Program-made: the position numbers and the translations under genes
In this document: positions 42,044-52,146 of the stretch, in pieces
Numbering within the stretch: position 1 is the stretch's first letter
Layout of the letters: every line of letters begins with the position of its first letter
The notes under the pieces: generated by a model
What the model saw: only the letters and a program-made list of their open reading frames with translations
Databases searched by the model: none
Told to the model about the DNA's origin: nothing
DNA from: Oceanospirillaceae bacterium UBA1126
GTDB taxonomy: Bacteria > Pseudomonadota > Gammaproteobacteria > Pseudomonadales > Balneatricaceae
Assembly: GCA_002312935.1 (NCBI GenBank)
Contig: DCAT01000059.1
Coordinates: 3,503-67,502 of the forward strand
DNA: 64,000 nt
Direction: 5' to 3'

Positions 42044-42262
42044 TTAACGGGCGCGGTAGGTGATACGGCCTTTAGTTAAATCGTATGGCGTAAGCTCTAC
42101 TTTAACTTTGTCACCCGTTAAAATTCGAATGTAGTGTTTGCGCATTTTCCCGGAGATATGTGCAATAACCACGTGGCCATTTTCCAATTCTACGCGAAAC
42201 ATGGTGTTTGGTAAGGTATCAATAATGGTACCTTCCATTTCAATCTGGTCTTCTTTAGCCAT
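42044..42262 (-). CDS. infA: translation initiation factor IF-1
   Basis: The 72-residue S1/OB-fold factor that occupies the ribosomal A site during initiation. It starts [20 protein letters not shown] and ends GRITYRAR, a near-invariant layout. GAGG lies 5 bases upstream of ATG 42262. Longer upstream frames are discarded. infA next to bpt/aat and clpA is a familiar gammaproteobacterial arrangement. Confidence 0.98.
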   Translation of the reverse strand: MAKEDQIEMEGTIIDTLPNTMFRVELENGHVVIAHISGKMRKHYIRILTGDKVKVELTPYDLTKGRITYRAR

Positions 42263-42359
42263 TAAAGCCTCAAGGGTTGTTACAGAATTTATCATATTTA
42301 CATTGCGCGACATTATGCCGTACTGATGTACAAAAAGCGAGTAAAACACCTATATAAGC

Positions 42360-43058
42360 CTAGGGTACTATTAGCTGCTGCCAAATTAAGTCGTCAAACA
42401 CTTGCAAAGGCTGATATTCAGCCTTATAGGCCATTTTTTGACAGTCTTTTACCCAATAACCGAGGTAAACAAACTCCATCCCCTTAGACTGAGCCCAGTG
42501 AATCTGCCAAAGTACAGCAAGCCGGCCTAAGCTTCTTGCTTCATAAGCAGGATCAAAGAAAGTGTAAATAGCTGACACTCCTTTAGGTAGTATATCAACC
42601 ACAGCAACCGCTAATAATTTTTGTTCTAATCTAAAACTTACAAACCATGTATTACTCGACGGGGGTGAATGACACAAGAAGTCTTTAAATTGCTCTAGGG
42701 ATGGCGGGTACATATCACCATCACTGTGCCGCTGGTTAATATAGTTGGCATACAAGCTGTAGATTTCTTCGGACGAAGAAGGCAATTCAAAACTAACGTG
42801 CAGGTCTTTATTGCGGTTAAGCACGCGTTTTTGGCTTTTACTAACCTTAAAACCTGCAAGAGGAACACGAACAGACTTACATTCACCGCAGCCTTCGCAC
42901 CAAGGCCGGTATATATGTTCACCACTGCGCCTAAAGCCCATGTCAGTAAGTTGCATATAAATTGATTCGTCCAAGGTCTGGTCTGGGCTTAAGAAAATTG
43001 ACCTCGCTTGGCGATTATCTAAATAACTGCAGCTGTGCTCAGGTGTTGGGTAAAACAC
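42360..43058 (-). CDS. bpt: aspartate/glutamate leucyltransferase Bpt
   Basis: Adds Leu to N-terminal Asp or Glu, creating a ClpS degron. 232 residues with PTPEHSCSYL and the cysteine cluster RPWCEGCGECKSVRVP, RNKDL, WFVSFRL and LGYWVKDCQKMAYKAEYQP, matching the ATE/Bpt family. It starts at GTG 43058, since no in-frame ATG precedes the conserved N terminus. Together with aat, clpS and clpA it forms a complete bacterial N-degron pathway in 6 kb. Confidence 0.95.
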   Translation of the reverse strand: MFYPTPEHSCSYLDNRQARSIFLSPDQTLDESIYMQLTDMGFRRSGEHIYRPWCEGCGECKSVRVPLAGFKVSKSQKRVLNRNKDLHVSFELPSSSEEIYSLYANYINQRHSDGDMYPPSLEQFKDFLCHSPPSSNTWFVSFRLEQKLLAVAVVDILPKGVSAIYTFFDPAYEARSLGRLAVLWQIHWAQSKGMEFVYLGYWVKDCQKMAYKAEYQPLQVFDDLIWQQLIVP

Positions 43059-43128
43059 TAATGTATTAACATCAATCGATGAAGAAATGGAAAACCACCA
43101 CTTTATTCAGGTTAGTAAAGGGCGCGCC

Positions 43129-43833
43129 TTAAGACTGTACCACCAGATCCCATAAACTATCCACTCCATAAGATAGATTTTTTTCTAGGTAGTTTTCAAA
43201 TTCTGCCATCGGGATTTCTTGGGCACCAAGACTAGCTAAGTGCGGCGTATGCATTTGGCAATCTATAAGCACAAAACCCCACTGCGCTATCCGTTGAGCC
43301 AGATGAATAAACGCTATTTTAGATGCATTATCTGCTCGACTGAACATAGACTCACCAAAGAACATCCGTCCTAGGGCAACACCATACAGACCGCCTACTA
43401 ACTCACCGCCATGCCATACTTCAACGCTATGGGCGTATCCTCTGCGATACAATTGCGTATAAGCATGTTGCATGTCCTGTGTAATCCAGCTTTCTGCCGA
43501 GGTTTGATCCGCTCTTGGGGTAGAGCCACAAGCTTTCACTACGCGCTCAAATGCATGATCAAAAGTGACTATAAATGATGTCTTGCGGATAACTTTAGCC
43601 ATGCTTTTAGAGATATGAATTTGGTGTGGATTGATGACCATCCTAGGACTTGGGGCCCACCAAAGGATAGGATCGTGATCAGAAAACCAAGGGAAAATAC
43701 CACATTGGTAGGCATGTAACAGCCTTGATACAGATAAGTCACCACCAACAGCTAACAACCCTTGAGGGTCATCAAGGGCTTCTGAAACTGGTGGAAACCA
43801 ATAATCATCGTCATCTAGTTGATAAACAGGCAT
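43129..43833 (-). CDS. aat: leucyl/phenylalanyl-tRNA--protein transferase
   Basis: Transfers Leu or Phe from tRNA to N-terminal Lys or Arg for ClpS recognition. 234 residues: FPPVSEALDDPQGLLAVGGDLS, AYQCGIFPWFSDHDPILWWAPSPRMV, VEVWHGGELVGGLYGVALGRMFFGESMFS and DCQMHTPHLASLGA, all diagnostic. Upstream of bpt on the same strand with a 70-base gap. Confidence 0.97.
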   Translation of the reverse strand: MPVYQLDDDDYWFPPVSEALDDPQGLLAVGGDLSVSRLLHAYQCGIFPWFSDHDPILWWAPSPRMVINPHQIHISKSMAKVIRKTSFIVTFDHAFERVVKACGSTPRADQTSAESWITQDMQHAYTQLYRRGYAHSVEVWHGGELVGGLYGVALGRMFFGESMFSRADNASKIAFIHLAQRIAQWGFVLIDCQMHTPHLASLGAQEIPMAEFENYLEKNLSYGVDSLWDLVVQS

Positions 43834-44216
43834 AAGTTAATGATACATCAAGAGGTTAACTTTCAGTAAAATACCCTAGCCTAAAATATAAGATTAAAAG
43901 GCGTGCATTTTTATTAGTGTCTTAGTTAGAGAAATAACAAAAAAGTTAGTATTTGGTTATAAGATTCTGCCTTGTTCATGGTTGTTGTCATTCCATGGCG
44001 CTGCAGCCTAAAGTGACCCTAAGTATATGATGCCAAGGGCCTGTTGCAAACGGGACAACTCAACTATTTTGTTGATAAAGGCAATAAAATGCAGGTCTAC
44101 GGCCTGTTAACTCAATGGCCTGACAACTAGAACATCATTAAGCTTGGTTCAACTATCAGGATTGCGTATCATAGGCTAAGTTTGCTCAATCAAACACACG
44201 CACAAGGAAATCGTTA
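43834..44216. other. 383-base gap between aat and ftsK, with a possible decayed coding fragment
   Basis: The first 160 bases are AT-rich, and I see no tRNA or terminator in the gap. From 43995 an ATG frame reads MALQPKVTLSI before a stop at 44028; in another frame an open stretch from 44029 to 44130 reads DAKGLLQTGQLNYFVDKGNK and on to YGLLTQWPDN, then TAG. Joined by one frameshift these would read as one protein tail. This could be a gene remnant or chance. Pseudomonads carry trxB at this place; the fragment does not look like TrxB. Confidence 0.35.
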
Positions 44217-46925
44217 GTGGCCACAATAAACCCACGCACATCGTCAAAGGTAGGCAACAAAGAAGCTTCAAGCTGGATACAGCGTTTAAGTTGGCACGGT
44301 TTCCATTTGGCACTATTGGCCTTTAGTGTTTATTTGTTAGTTGTACTTGTTACTTTTGATGCAAGTGACCCAACCTCTACTCAAGCGTTTGATGTGTCTA
44401 ACATTCATAATGCTGGAGGTACTTTTGGCGCAGTATTGGCAGATTTGTTTTTTTGGGCTTTAGGTTTAATTGCTTACCTTATACCACTGTTACTCATACA
44501 ATATGAGGTCATACGTTTTATTGGTCAGTCTCGCTATACACATTATGATCCTGACAACAATGTTTGGTTTAAAATGCTCACCCTTAGCGCTTTGGTTATA
44601 GCTGCGTGTGTTTATGCTTCCATTCACATATCTAATACCGACTTAACCTACCCACAAGGCAGTGGGGGCCTTCTGGGGTTGACTCTAGGATTACCACTTA
44701 ATAAAGCCCTCGGTATGACGGGCACCAATATTTTACTCCTAACCACGTTGATACTAGCGATTAGTCACTTTTGGCAACTTCGCTGGGGCACCATCACAGA
44801 AACTATAGGTCGGCATAGCATTTACTGGTGTGAACACTTGCGTCAAAGTTTGTTTGGTGAAAAGCGCCATACCCAAGAGCTTAAAACGCCCCGCGAGGCA
44901 GCCGTAAGTCCCAGCAGTTATGGTGATCCAGCCCCTAAACTATCCTTAGGGTCAAAATTAGCTATGCCAATAACCGCAACTTGGCGCTTGATAATAAATC
45001 TTTGGCCATTTAAACGTGCCTCCAATAAGCTTAACAAGCTCCCCCTTAAACCTGTTAAACCAGTCCACAAAAAACCAATTATTCCTGCAGCTTATGAGCA
45101 GACCTTGACCAGCCATGCAACCGACTTTAGTGTCGATGATGTTGCTGCTGCACTTGACTCAGCGCCCACCAAAAGCAAAGCTTCTGCTACAAGCCAAACA
45201 CCTACACAATCAAGTACGCCTGCCACTTCTGCAACAAGCAGTGGGCTGGAAGCTGATGCTGTTAATACGCATAGAGCCACACCTATAACGCCTGTACCGA
45301 GTGTAACTAAACCGCACGTTTCACCTGTCGCTAGCGTTAAAGAAGTTAAAATAGTGCCTTTGTCTGAAATCCATAAACAAGATACTGGTACCTCTCAAAC
45401 AGAGCAACATGGGAAAGTGACCAAACACAAGAACTTACCCCCATTAAGCTTACTTGATCCACCAAATGTTAGCCTTAATCCAACCATTACCTCAGAAGAA
45501 CTGACCAACTTAAGCCAACTTTTGGAAGCCAAGCTGCTAGATTTTGGAGTCATTGCAGAGGTGGTAGAGGTAAACCCAGGGCCTGTTATTACGCGCATTG
45601 AAATACGCCCGGCACCAGGCACAAAAGTAAGCAAAATAAGCAATTTATCGAAAGATTTAGCTCGTTCAATGGCTGTTATGAGCGTGCGTGTGGTTGAGGT
45701 CATTGCCGGAAAATCTGTCATCGGCATAGAAATTCCGAACCAACACAGAGAAATGGTGCGTATTAGTGAGGTTATTGGCAGTAAGCCTTACTTATCTTCA
45801 ACTAGCCCACTCACTCTCACTTTAGGCAATGATATTGCGGGCAAACCAGTTGTAGTGGACCTCGCAAAGATGCCGCACTTATTAGTCGCTGGCACTACAG
45901 GTTCTGGTAAGTCGGTAGGCGTTAACGCTATGATTATGAGTATATTACTAAAATCAACGCCAGACCAAGTTCGTATGCTGTTAGTTGACCCCAAAATGTT
46001 AGAGCTGTCGATTTATGATGGGATTCCGCATCTACTAGCTCCTGTAATTACTGACATGAAAGAAGCTGCTGGAGGCTTGCGCTGGTGTGTTGCCGAAATG
46101 GAAAGACGCTATCGTTTGATGGCTTCCCAAGGCGTTCGAAATCTTGCAGGGTTTAATACCAAGATTACCGCAGGAGACCCTATTTTAGACCCCATTTGGG
46201 TGCCCGATGAAGCCAATGGTGAAAATATGGATGATAGACCCTACTTGGATCCACTGCCTTATATCGTAGTTGTAGTCGATGAGTTTGCTGACATGATAAT
46301 GGTGGTAGGCAAAAAAGTAGAGGAGCTCATTGCCAGGATCGCTCAAAAAGCCAGGGCTGCGGGCATCCATCTTATACTGGCAACGCAACGTCCCTCTGTA
46401 GATGTTATCACCGGACTAATTAAAGCCAACGTTCCCACTCGCATTGCCTTTCAAGTGAGTTCTAAAATTGATTCTCGCACCATACTTGACCAAGGTGGTG
46501 CAGAAAGTCTTCTGGGTCATGGAGATATGCTTTATCTACCGCCAGGTAAAAGTATGCCGGAACGCGTCCATGGAGCTTTTGTCAGTGATGATGAAGTTCA
46601 TCGAGTCGTTGATGCTTGGAAGCAGCGGGGTGCACCTCAGTTCATCGAAGCTATCGTAGAGGGCAATTATGATCAGGAAGCTGGTTTTGGCTTGGCGTCT
46701 TCAGAAGGTGCCTTTGAAGAAGACAAGGACCGGTTATATGATGAGGCAGTAGCCTTTATTACCGAAACTCGCAGGGCTTCGATTTCTTCTGTTCAGCGGA
46801 AGTTTAAAATTGGCTATAACCGCGCAGCCCGAATGATTGAAGCCATGGAGGCTGCGGGAGTGATTACTGCACCAGCCCATAATGGTAGTAGAGAAGTCCT
46901 TGCTCCACCTCCACCTCGCGATTAA
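44217..46925 (+). CDS. ftsK: DNA translocase FtsK
   Basis: Division septum DNA pump that moves chromosome ends and activates XerCD. The 902-residue protein begins at GTG with an AAGGAA site. Four membrane helices lie in residues 25-190. A Pro/Thr/Ser/Lys-rich linker (about 220-420) follows, short compared with E. coli. The RecA-like motor holds Walker [11 protein letters not shown] (about 561-570), Walker [11 protein letters not shown] and the [12 protein letters not shown] motif. The DNA-reading gamma winged helix, [20 protein letters not shown], is at the C terminus. lolA follows after 19 bases. Confidence 0.96.
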   Translation: MATINPRTSSKVGNKEASSWIQRLSWHGFHLALLAFSVYLLVVLVTFDASDPTSTQAFDVSNIHNAGGTFGAVLADLFFWALGLIAYLIPLLLIQYEVIRFIGQSRYTHYDPDNNVWFKMLTLSALVIAACVYASIHISNTDLTYPQGSGGLLGLTLGLPLNKALGMTGTNILLLTTLILAISHFWQLRWGTITETIGRHSIYWCEHLRQSLFGEKRHTQELKTPREAAVSPSSYGDPAPKLSLGSKLAMPITATWRLIINLWPFKRASNKLNKLPLKPVKPVHKKPIIPAAYEQTLTSHATDFSVDDVAAALDSAPTKSKASATSQTPTQSSTPATSATSSGLEADAVNTHRATPITPVPSVTKPHVSPVASVKEVKIVPLSEIHKQDTGTSQTEQHGKVTKHKNLPPLSLLDPPNVSLNPTITSEELTNLSQLLEAKLLDFGVIAEVVEVNPGPVITRIEIRPAPGTKVSKISNLSKDLARSMAVMSVRVVEVIAGKSVIGIEIPNQHREMVRISEVIGSKPYLSSTSPLTLTLGNDIAGKPVVVDLAKMPHLLVAGTTGSGKSVGVNAMIMSILLKSTPDQVRMLLVDPKMLELSIYDGIPHLLAPVITDMKEAAGGLRWCVAEMERRYRLMASQGVRNLAGFNTKITAGDPILDPIWVPDEANGENMDDRPYLDPLPYIVVVVDEFADMIMVVGKKVEELIARIAQKARAAGIHLILATQRPSVDVITGLIKANVPTRIAFQVSSKIDSRTILDQGGAESLLGHGDMLYLPPGKSMPERVHGAFVSDDEVHRVVDAWKQRGAPQFIEAIVEGNYDQEAGFGLASSEGAFEEDKDRLYDEAVAFITETRRASISSVQRKFKIGYNRAARMIEAMEAAGVITAPAHNGSREVLAPPPPRD

Positions 46926-46944
46926 TTATATAGAAGGATGTATC

Positions 46945-47568
46945 ATGCGTTTAGCCATATTTCTGCTTAGTATCACCATAGCTAGTGCAAGCCTGGCGCA
47001 GACCGCCGCTCAATCCCTAGGCCAGCAGTTGGGCCGCCAGACAAACATTGAAGCAGACTTTGTGCAGTATGTTTTGGATGCCAGTGGCAGTCGCTTACAA
47101 GAAACCCGTGGCCATATGGTATTAGCTCACCCCAATCAGTTTTGGTGGCAGACGGCAGATCCATTTGCACAACTGCTAGTCAGCAATGGAAAGCGACTGT
47201 GGATTTATGATAAAGACCTAGAGCAGGTCACTGTGCAAACCCTAGATCAACGCACCACGAGCACCCCAGCATTGTTACTCAGTGGCAATGGCACAGACAT
47301 AGGGGCCGAGTTTAATGTTGTAATGAAACGTGGGGACAATGGTTTAGTGTTCTACCGACTTACGCCTAAGGATCCTGAAAGCCTTTATCAAACCCTGAGG
47401 CTCAACTTCAAAAACAACCAATTACTCGAAATGCAGTTAGAAGACGCAATGCACCAAAAAACGAGCCTTACTTTTAGTAATATGGTGTTTAACCCTCTAA
47501 TTAAAGATGATTTATTTAATTTTGTAATTCCTGAAAATATTGATGTGTTAGAGATGGACCAGTTTTGA
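46945..47568 (+). CDS. lolA: outer-membrane lipoprotein carrier protein LolA
   Basis: Periplasmic shuttle that takes lipoproteins from LolCDE to LolB. From ATG 46945 (AAGGATG site) the 207 residues start with a signal peptide cleaved after about residue 19 (IASASLAQ). Typical strands include ETRGHMVLAHPNQFWWQTADPF and LLVSNGKRLWIYDKDLEQV. A longer ORF reading from inside ftsK is discarded. The stop overlaps the start of rarA. Confidence 0.96.
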   Translation: MRLAIFLLSITIASASLAQTAAQSLGQQLGRQTNIEADFVQYVLDASGSRLQETRGHMVLAHPNQFWWQTADPFAQLLVSNGKRLWIYDKDLEQVTVQTLDQRTTSTPALLLSGNGTDIGAEFNVVMKRGDNGLVFYRLTPKDPESLYQTLRLNFKNNQLLEMQLEDAMHQKTSLTFSNMVFNPLIKDDLFNFVIPENIDVLEMDQF

Positions 47569-48908
47569 TAAACGACTTGTTTAGTCATGAAACCGCAGGT
47601 TATCAGCCGTTAGCTAGCCGAATGCGGCCACAACTGCTGAGCCAATACGTAGGTCAATCGCACCTTTTAGGTGAGGGGAAAAGCTTGGGTAAAGCGTTAA
47701 CTCAAGGATTACTCCACAGCATGATTCTGTGGGGCCCACCTGGGGTAGGTAAAACTACCTTGGCACGGTTAATGAGCAAAGTAAGTGATGCTCACTTTAT
47801 GACTTTATCAGCAGTAATGTCTGGTGTTAAAGATATTCGCGCGTCTGTTCAAGAGGCCCAACAGATTCGCGCTCAGTCTGGGCGAGATAGCGTATTATTC
47901 GTTGATGAGGTACACCGATTCAATAAGTCTCAACAGGATGCGTTCTTACCTTATATTGAAGATGGTACCTTTATTTTTGTGGGTGCTACTACGGAGAATC
48001 CGGCCTTTGAGCTCAATAATGCATTAATGTCTCGGTCGAGGGTTTATGTTTTAAAGTCTTTGTCTGAAGATGAGCTCGCGGCATTATTACAGCAAGCCCT
48101 AAGTGATAAAGACAGAGGTCTAGGTAAGCTCGATATTGATATAAAAGATCCACATCGCAAGCTTTTATTGCAAGCAGCAGATGGTGATGCTCGCCGATTA
48201 CTTAATCTGTTAGAAATAGCCACAGACCTAGCAGAAACACAAAATGGTTGTTTGGTTATAGATAACAGTGTTTTAGAACAAGTGTTACAAACAAGCCCCA
48301 AACGTTTTGACAAAGGCGGCGATATTTTTTATGACCAGATTTCTGCCTTTCATAAGTCCGTTCGCGGATCTGACCCCAGTGGTTCCTTATATTGGCTAGC
48401 TCGTATGATTGATGCTGGTTGTGACCCACTTTATGTCGCTCGGCGCCTTCTTGCCATTGCGTCAGAAGACATTGGTAACGCCGACCCAAGAGCATTGCAA
48501 GTGGCGGTAAATGCTTGGCAGGTGTTTGAAAGAGTAGGGCCAACTGAGGGTAATCGTGCCATTGCCCATGCAGCTGTTTATTGTGCTTGTGCCGCAAAAA
48601 GTAATGCCGTTGATACTGCGTTTAAAGCAGCTATGAAACTAGCAAGAGAAGAACCTAGTTACGATGTACCCAACCACTTGCGCAACGCACCGACAAGCCT
48701 AGCGCATTCTTTGGGCCATGGGGCAGACTATAGGTATGCTCACGCAGAACCTATGGCTTTTGCGGCTGGAGAAAACTACCTGCCAGAGGCACTTGCACAC
48801 CATGTTCTGTATCACCCGAGTGATCGTGGTGTTGAAGTAAAAATTGGTGAAAAGTTAGAAAAACTAGCCAAGCTGAACCAAAATAGTGATCAACAGCGTT
48901 ATAAATAG
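47565..48908 (+). CDS. rarA: replication-associated recombination protein RarA (MgsA)
   Basis: AAA+ ATPase related to clamp loaders that acts at stalled forks. 447 residues: RMRPQLLSQYVGQSHLL, Walker [10 protein letters not shown] (about 56-64), LFVDEVHRFNKSQQDAFLP and IFVGATTENPAFELN, then the tetramerisation domain AFHKSVRGSDPSGSLYWLARM. It begins at TTG overlapping the lolA TGA by four bases (TTGA). No better start fits the family N terminus. Confidence 0.96.
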   Translation: MINDLFSHETAGYQPLASRMRPQLLSQYVGQSHLLGEGKSLGKALTQGLLHSMILWGPPGVGKTTLARLMSKVSDAHFMTLSAVMSGVKDIRASVQEAQQIRAQSGRDSVLFVDEVHRFNKSQQDAFLPYIEDGTFIFVGATTENPAFELNNALMSRSRVYVLKSLSEDELAALLQQALSDKDRGLGKLDIDIKDPHRKLLLQAADGDARRLLNLLEIATDLAETQNGCLVIDNSVLEQVLQTSPKRFDKGGDIFYDQISAFHKSVRGSDPSGSLYWLARMIDAGCDPLYVARRLLAIASEDIGNADPRALQVAVNAWQVFERVGPTEGNRAIAHAAVYCACAAKSNAVDTAFKAAMKLAREEPSYDVPNHLRNAPTSLAHSLGHGADYRYAHAEPMAFAAGENYLPEALAHHVLYHPSDRGVEVKIGEKLEKLAKLNQNSDQQRYK

Positions 48909-48957
48909 CACCTTTTGTAAGCTATAATAGTGTTAGATAAAAGTAGGGGAGAGTCCA

Positions 48958-49335
48958 ATCGTCGGTCAATTAGTTGCTATCGCCTGTGGAGGTGCTATTG
49001 GTGCGTTAAGCCGCTTTGGCCTGCAGCATTGGTTAGGAGCTATTTATAGTGGCCGCTTTCCATTGGCTATATTTCTTGCCAACTCCATTGGTTCGTTCTG
49101 TTTAGGCCTACTTTATGTACTTATCATTGAAAAAGGCCTAATCCCTGATATTTGGCGGCCGTTGTTAATCATAGGTTTGCTTGGTGCATTCACCACTTTC
49201 TCTGCCTTTTCGTTAGATAGCATTTTGCTTATTGAACAGGGTGAATGGTTTATGGCATTAGTTAATGTTTTTTCAAATGTTTGTGTAGGATTAATAGCAG
49301 CCTTTATTGGTATGTACATTGGCCGCTGGTTATAA
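48958..49335 (+). CDS. crcB: fluoride exporter CrcB/FluC, apparent non-canonical AUC start
   Basis: Dual-topology fluoride channel with four helices. The conserved first helix, QLVAIACGGAIGALSRFGL, is encoded from about 48964, but the frame (open after TAG at 48934) contains no ATG, GTG or TTG before the TTG at 49063, which would delete that helix. ATC at 48958 lies 6 bases after GGGGAG and yields 125 residues, the usual family length. FLANSIGSFCLG and LGAFTTFSAFSLD hold the fluoride-track Asn, Phe and Ser/Thr residues. A TATAAT at 48923-48928 could drive it. A sequencing or assembly error is the other explanation. Confidence 0.85.
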   Translation: MVGQLVAIACGGAIGALSRFGLQHWLGAIYSGRFPLAIFLANSIGSFCLGLLYVLIIEKGLIPDIWRPLLIIGLLGAFTTFSAFSLDSILLIEQGEWFMALVNVFSNVCVGLIAAFIGMYIGRWL

Positions 49336-49374
49336 AATAATTTTTACCTGATACTTCGTGTCGTTTTACTCTAG

Positions 49375-50667
<1,293 letters not shown>

Positions 50668-50698
50668 TCAGGCTACTCTAGTAAGGTAAAGGAAGCAG

Positions 50699-51010
50699 TT
50701 AAAGGCAGTTTGCCGGTCTAGGAAGGCCGGCGATTTTGGCGGCTAGTTTTGCTGGACTGTCAGGAAACAAGGTTAACAAATGTATACTGTTACCTTTCTC
50801 TAGGCTTACTCTTTGCTTTACAATTTTAACGAGTATACGCATTGCAGGAGAAATTCCGGTATCAGCGTAAAAGGCTCGTAATGCATTTATCACTTCCCAG
50901 TGTTCAGCCTCTAAAGTGATACCTTCGCTGTGCGCTAGCCACTTTGCAGTGTCTGGGTTCCAGTCACTTAAATGGGTTAAATACCCGTCTTTATCCGTTT
51001 CTAACTGCAT
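50699..51010 (-). CDS. tusE: sulfurtransferase TusE (DsrC family)
   Basis: Takes persulfide sulfur from TusBCD and hands it to MnmA. 103 residues; TDKDGYLTHLSDWNPDTAKWLA at the N terminus and the terminal GLPRPANCL with the penultimate active Cys match TusE. The second Cys of DsrC from sulfur oxidisers is absent (VSLEKGNS...), so this is TusE, not DsrC. Starts 1 base after the tusB stop. Confidence 0.93.
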   Translation of the reverse strand: MQLETDKDGYLTHLSDWNPDTAKWLAHSEGITLEAEHWEVINALRAFYADTGISPAMRILVKIVKQRVSLEKGNSIHLLTLFPDSPAKLAAKIAGLPRPANCL

Positions 51011-51011
51011 A

Positions 51012-51293
51012 TCACCAACTCATAGAAGACGTATAGCGTGTGGTTAAATTAACCAAGTCTGTCATATTGATCAATGTTACAGCAGGGCTGTGGACTTTGG
51101 AAAGTCCACGTTCTTCCACATGAGCTGCAAAAACAAATACAGGTCTGGCACCAAAGGCTAGTAATTCTTTGCTAAGCTGCACATATACACCGTCATCAAT
51201 GAATACATAGCCATCATTAGGATTACTTCGTGCGACTAATGTGGCTAGGGCATTAGAATCAAGGTTTTTGGCGATTATGTGAAGGATTGCCAT
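51012..51293 (-). CDS. tusB: sulfurtransferase complex subunit TusB
   Basis: A 93-residue DsrH-like subunit of the TusBCD heterohexamer. It starts MAILHIIAKNLDSNAL and carries DGVYVQLSKELLAFGARPVFVFAAHVEERGL. As is usual in the TusB subunit, no essential Cys is seen. It sits between tusC (2-base gap) and tusE. Confidence 0.88.
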   Translation of the reverse strand: MAILHIIAKNLDSNALATLVARSNPNDGYVFIDDGVYVQLSKELLAFGARPVFVFAAHVEERGLSKVHSPAVTLINMTDLVNLTTRYTSSMSW

Positions 51294-51295
51294 AA

Positions 51296-51646
51296 CTAAA
51301 ACACCAAGTGCTGATGGTATTGAGCACAGAGTTGCCCTAGGTGGATACGAGTAACAACGTTGACAGTTTGGCTGAGATCGTCAATGGCCAGGCCAAATTG
51401 GTCCAATGACTCTTGTTCTACCCAAAGCTCATTGACATCATACATCTCTAATGCGCTTAGAATTTTCCCAATGTGCTTGTGGGGAGAGGGTATTTGACTG
51501 CCTGGAAGGAGCTGTAAAACGCCCTCATCAACAAATAAGACTGCTGGCTGTTGTTCAAAAGCAGACAAAACTAATGCCACATCTAAGGATTCCTTAGCTA
51601 CTTGTGAGCCATACGGTGCATGGCTTAGAGTGATTAAACAGGACAT
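51296..51646 (-). CDS. tusC: sulfurtransferase complex subunit TusC
   Basis: A 116-residue DsrF-like subunit, starting CLITLSHAPYGSQVAKESLDVALVLSAFEQQPAVLFVDEGV, the classic DsrEFH fold. Its first codon overlaps the tusD stop by one base. Order tusDCB matches E. coli. Confidence 0.9.
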   Translation of the reverse strand: MSCLITLSHAPYGSQVAKESLDVALVLSAFEQQPAVLFVDEGVLQLLPGSQIPSPHKHIGKILSALEMYDVNELWVEQESLDQFGLAIDDLSQTVNVVTRIHLGQLCAQYHQHLVF

Positions 51647-52089
51647 TAATCCCCTCCAAAACTAACAAGTCGGTCACACTCAGCGCAAGCAGCCGCTAGC
51701 TGACCAAGCCCTACTAAGGAAAACTGCGAAGCCAAACTATCACTGCCAAGTTCATACCGGTTGGCTTCTTGTTGGTTAGTAATCCCAGCCTGTAACGCCG
51801 CAGCAATGCACACGCCAAGGTCTAAGTCATAGTCCAGGCTCAGCTGCTGCCACAAAACCGTTAAATTCAATTCATCCTGTGGAACCACCCTTAAGCCAGA
51901 AGCGGTATGCACGCCTTGCTGGTAAAAAAACACACTCAGCACTTTATGCCCTTGCAACAATACCTCTTTGGTAAACTGAAAGGCAGACAGAGCCCTACTT
52001 TGCTGGTGCGGGCCACAACGGACAACAATGGCATAGGTTAACGATGTTGGATCCAGAGAAGGTGAAGCAGCCATATTTAAATCAGACAT
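51646..52089 (-). CDS. tusD: sulfurtransferase complex subunit TusD
   Basis: Catalytic DsrE-like subunit whose Cys carries the persulfide. YAIVVRCGPHQQSRALSAFQFTKEVLLQGHKVLSVFFYQQGVHTAS matches TusD, and the likely active Cys is in DLGVCIAAALQAG. ATG 52089 gives 147 residues; 52074 is also possible (E. coli TusD has 128). A longer TTG frame from 52107 is unlikely because it would begin within the yccA terminator hairpin. Confidence 0.9.
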   Translation of the reverse strand: MSDLNMAASPSLDPTSLTYAIVVRCGPHQQSRALSAFQFTKEVLLQGHKVLSVFFYQQGVHTASGLRVVPQDELNLTVLWQQLSLDYDLDLGVCIAAALQAGITNQQEANRYELGSDSLASQFSLVGLGQLAAACAECDRLVSFGGD

Positions 52090-52094
52090 ATACG

Positions 52095-52116
52095 AAAACC
52101 CCGCCAAACGGCGGGG
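52095..52116 (-). terminator. terminator of yccA, just ahead of tusD
   Basis: On the minus strand CCCCGCC-GTTT-GGCGGGG with four T after the stem (plus-strand arms 52099-52105 and 52110-52116). It lies only about 10 bases before the tusD start, so tus transcription must read through it or begin within it. Confidence 0.75.
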
Positions 52117-52146
52117 CTCCCTGATTCCTTTGCATCTGAGCCAAAG

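Noticed and set aside
43834..44216. tRNA or small RNA gene in the aat-ftsK gap
   Set aside because: No cloverleaf, no CCA end and no terminator could be drawn; only a weak coding-like fragment remains.
46882..46944. Extended LolA reading from inside ftsK
   Set aside because: The extension lacks a ribosome site and would bury the clear signal peptide that starts at ATG 46945.
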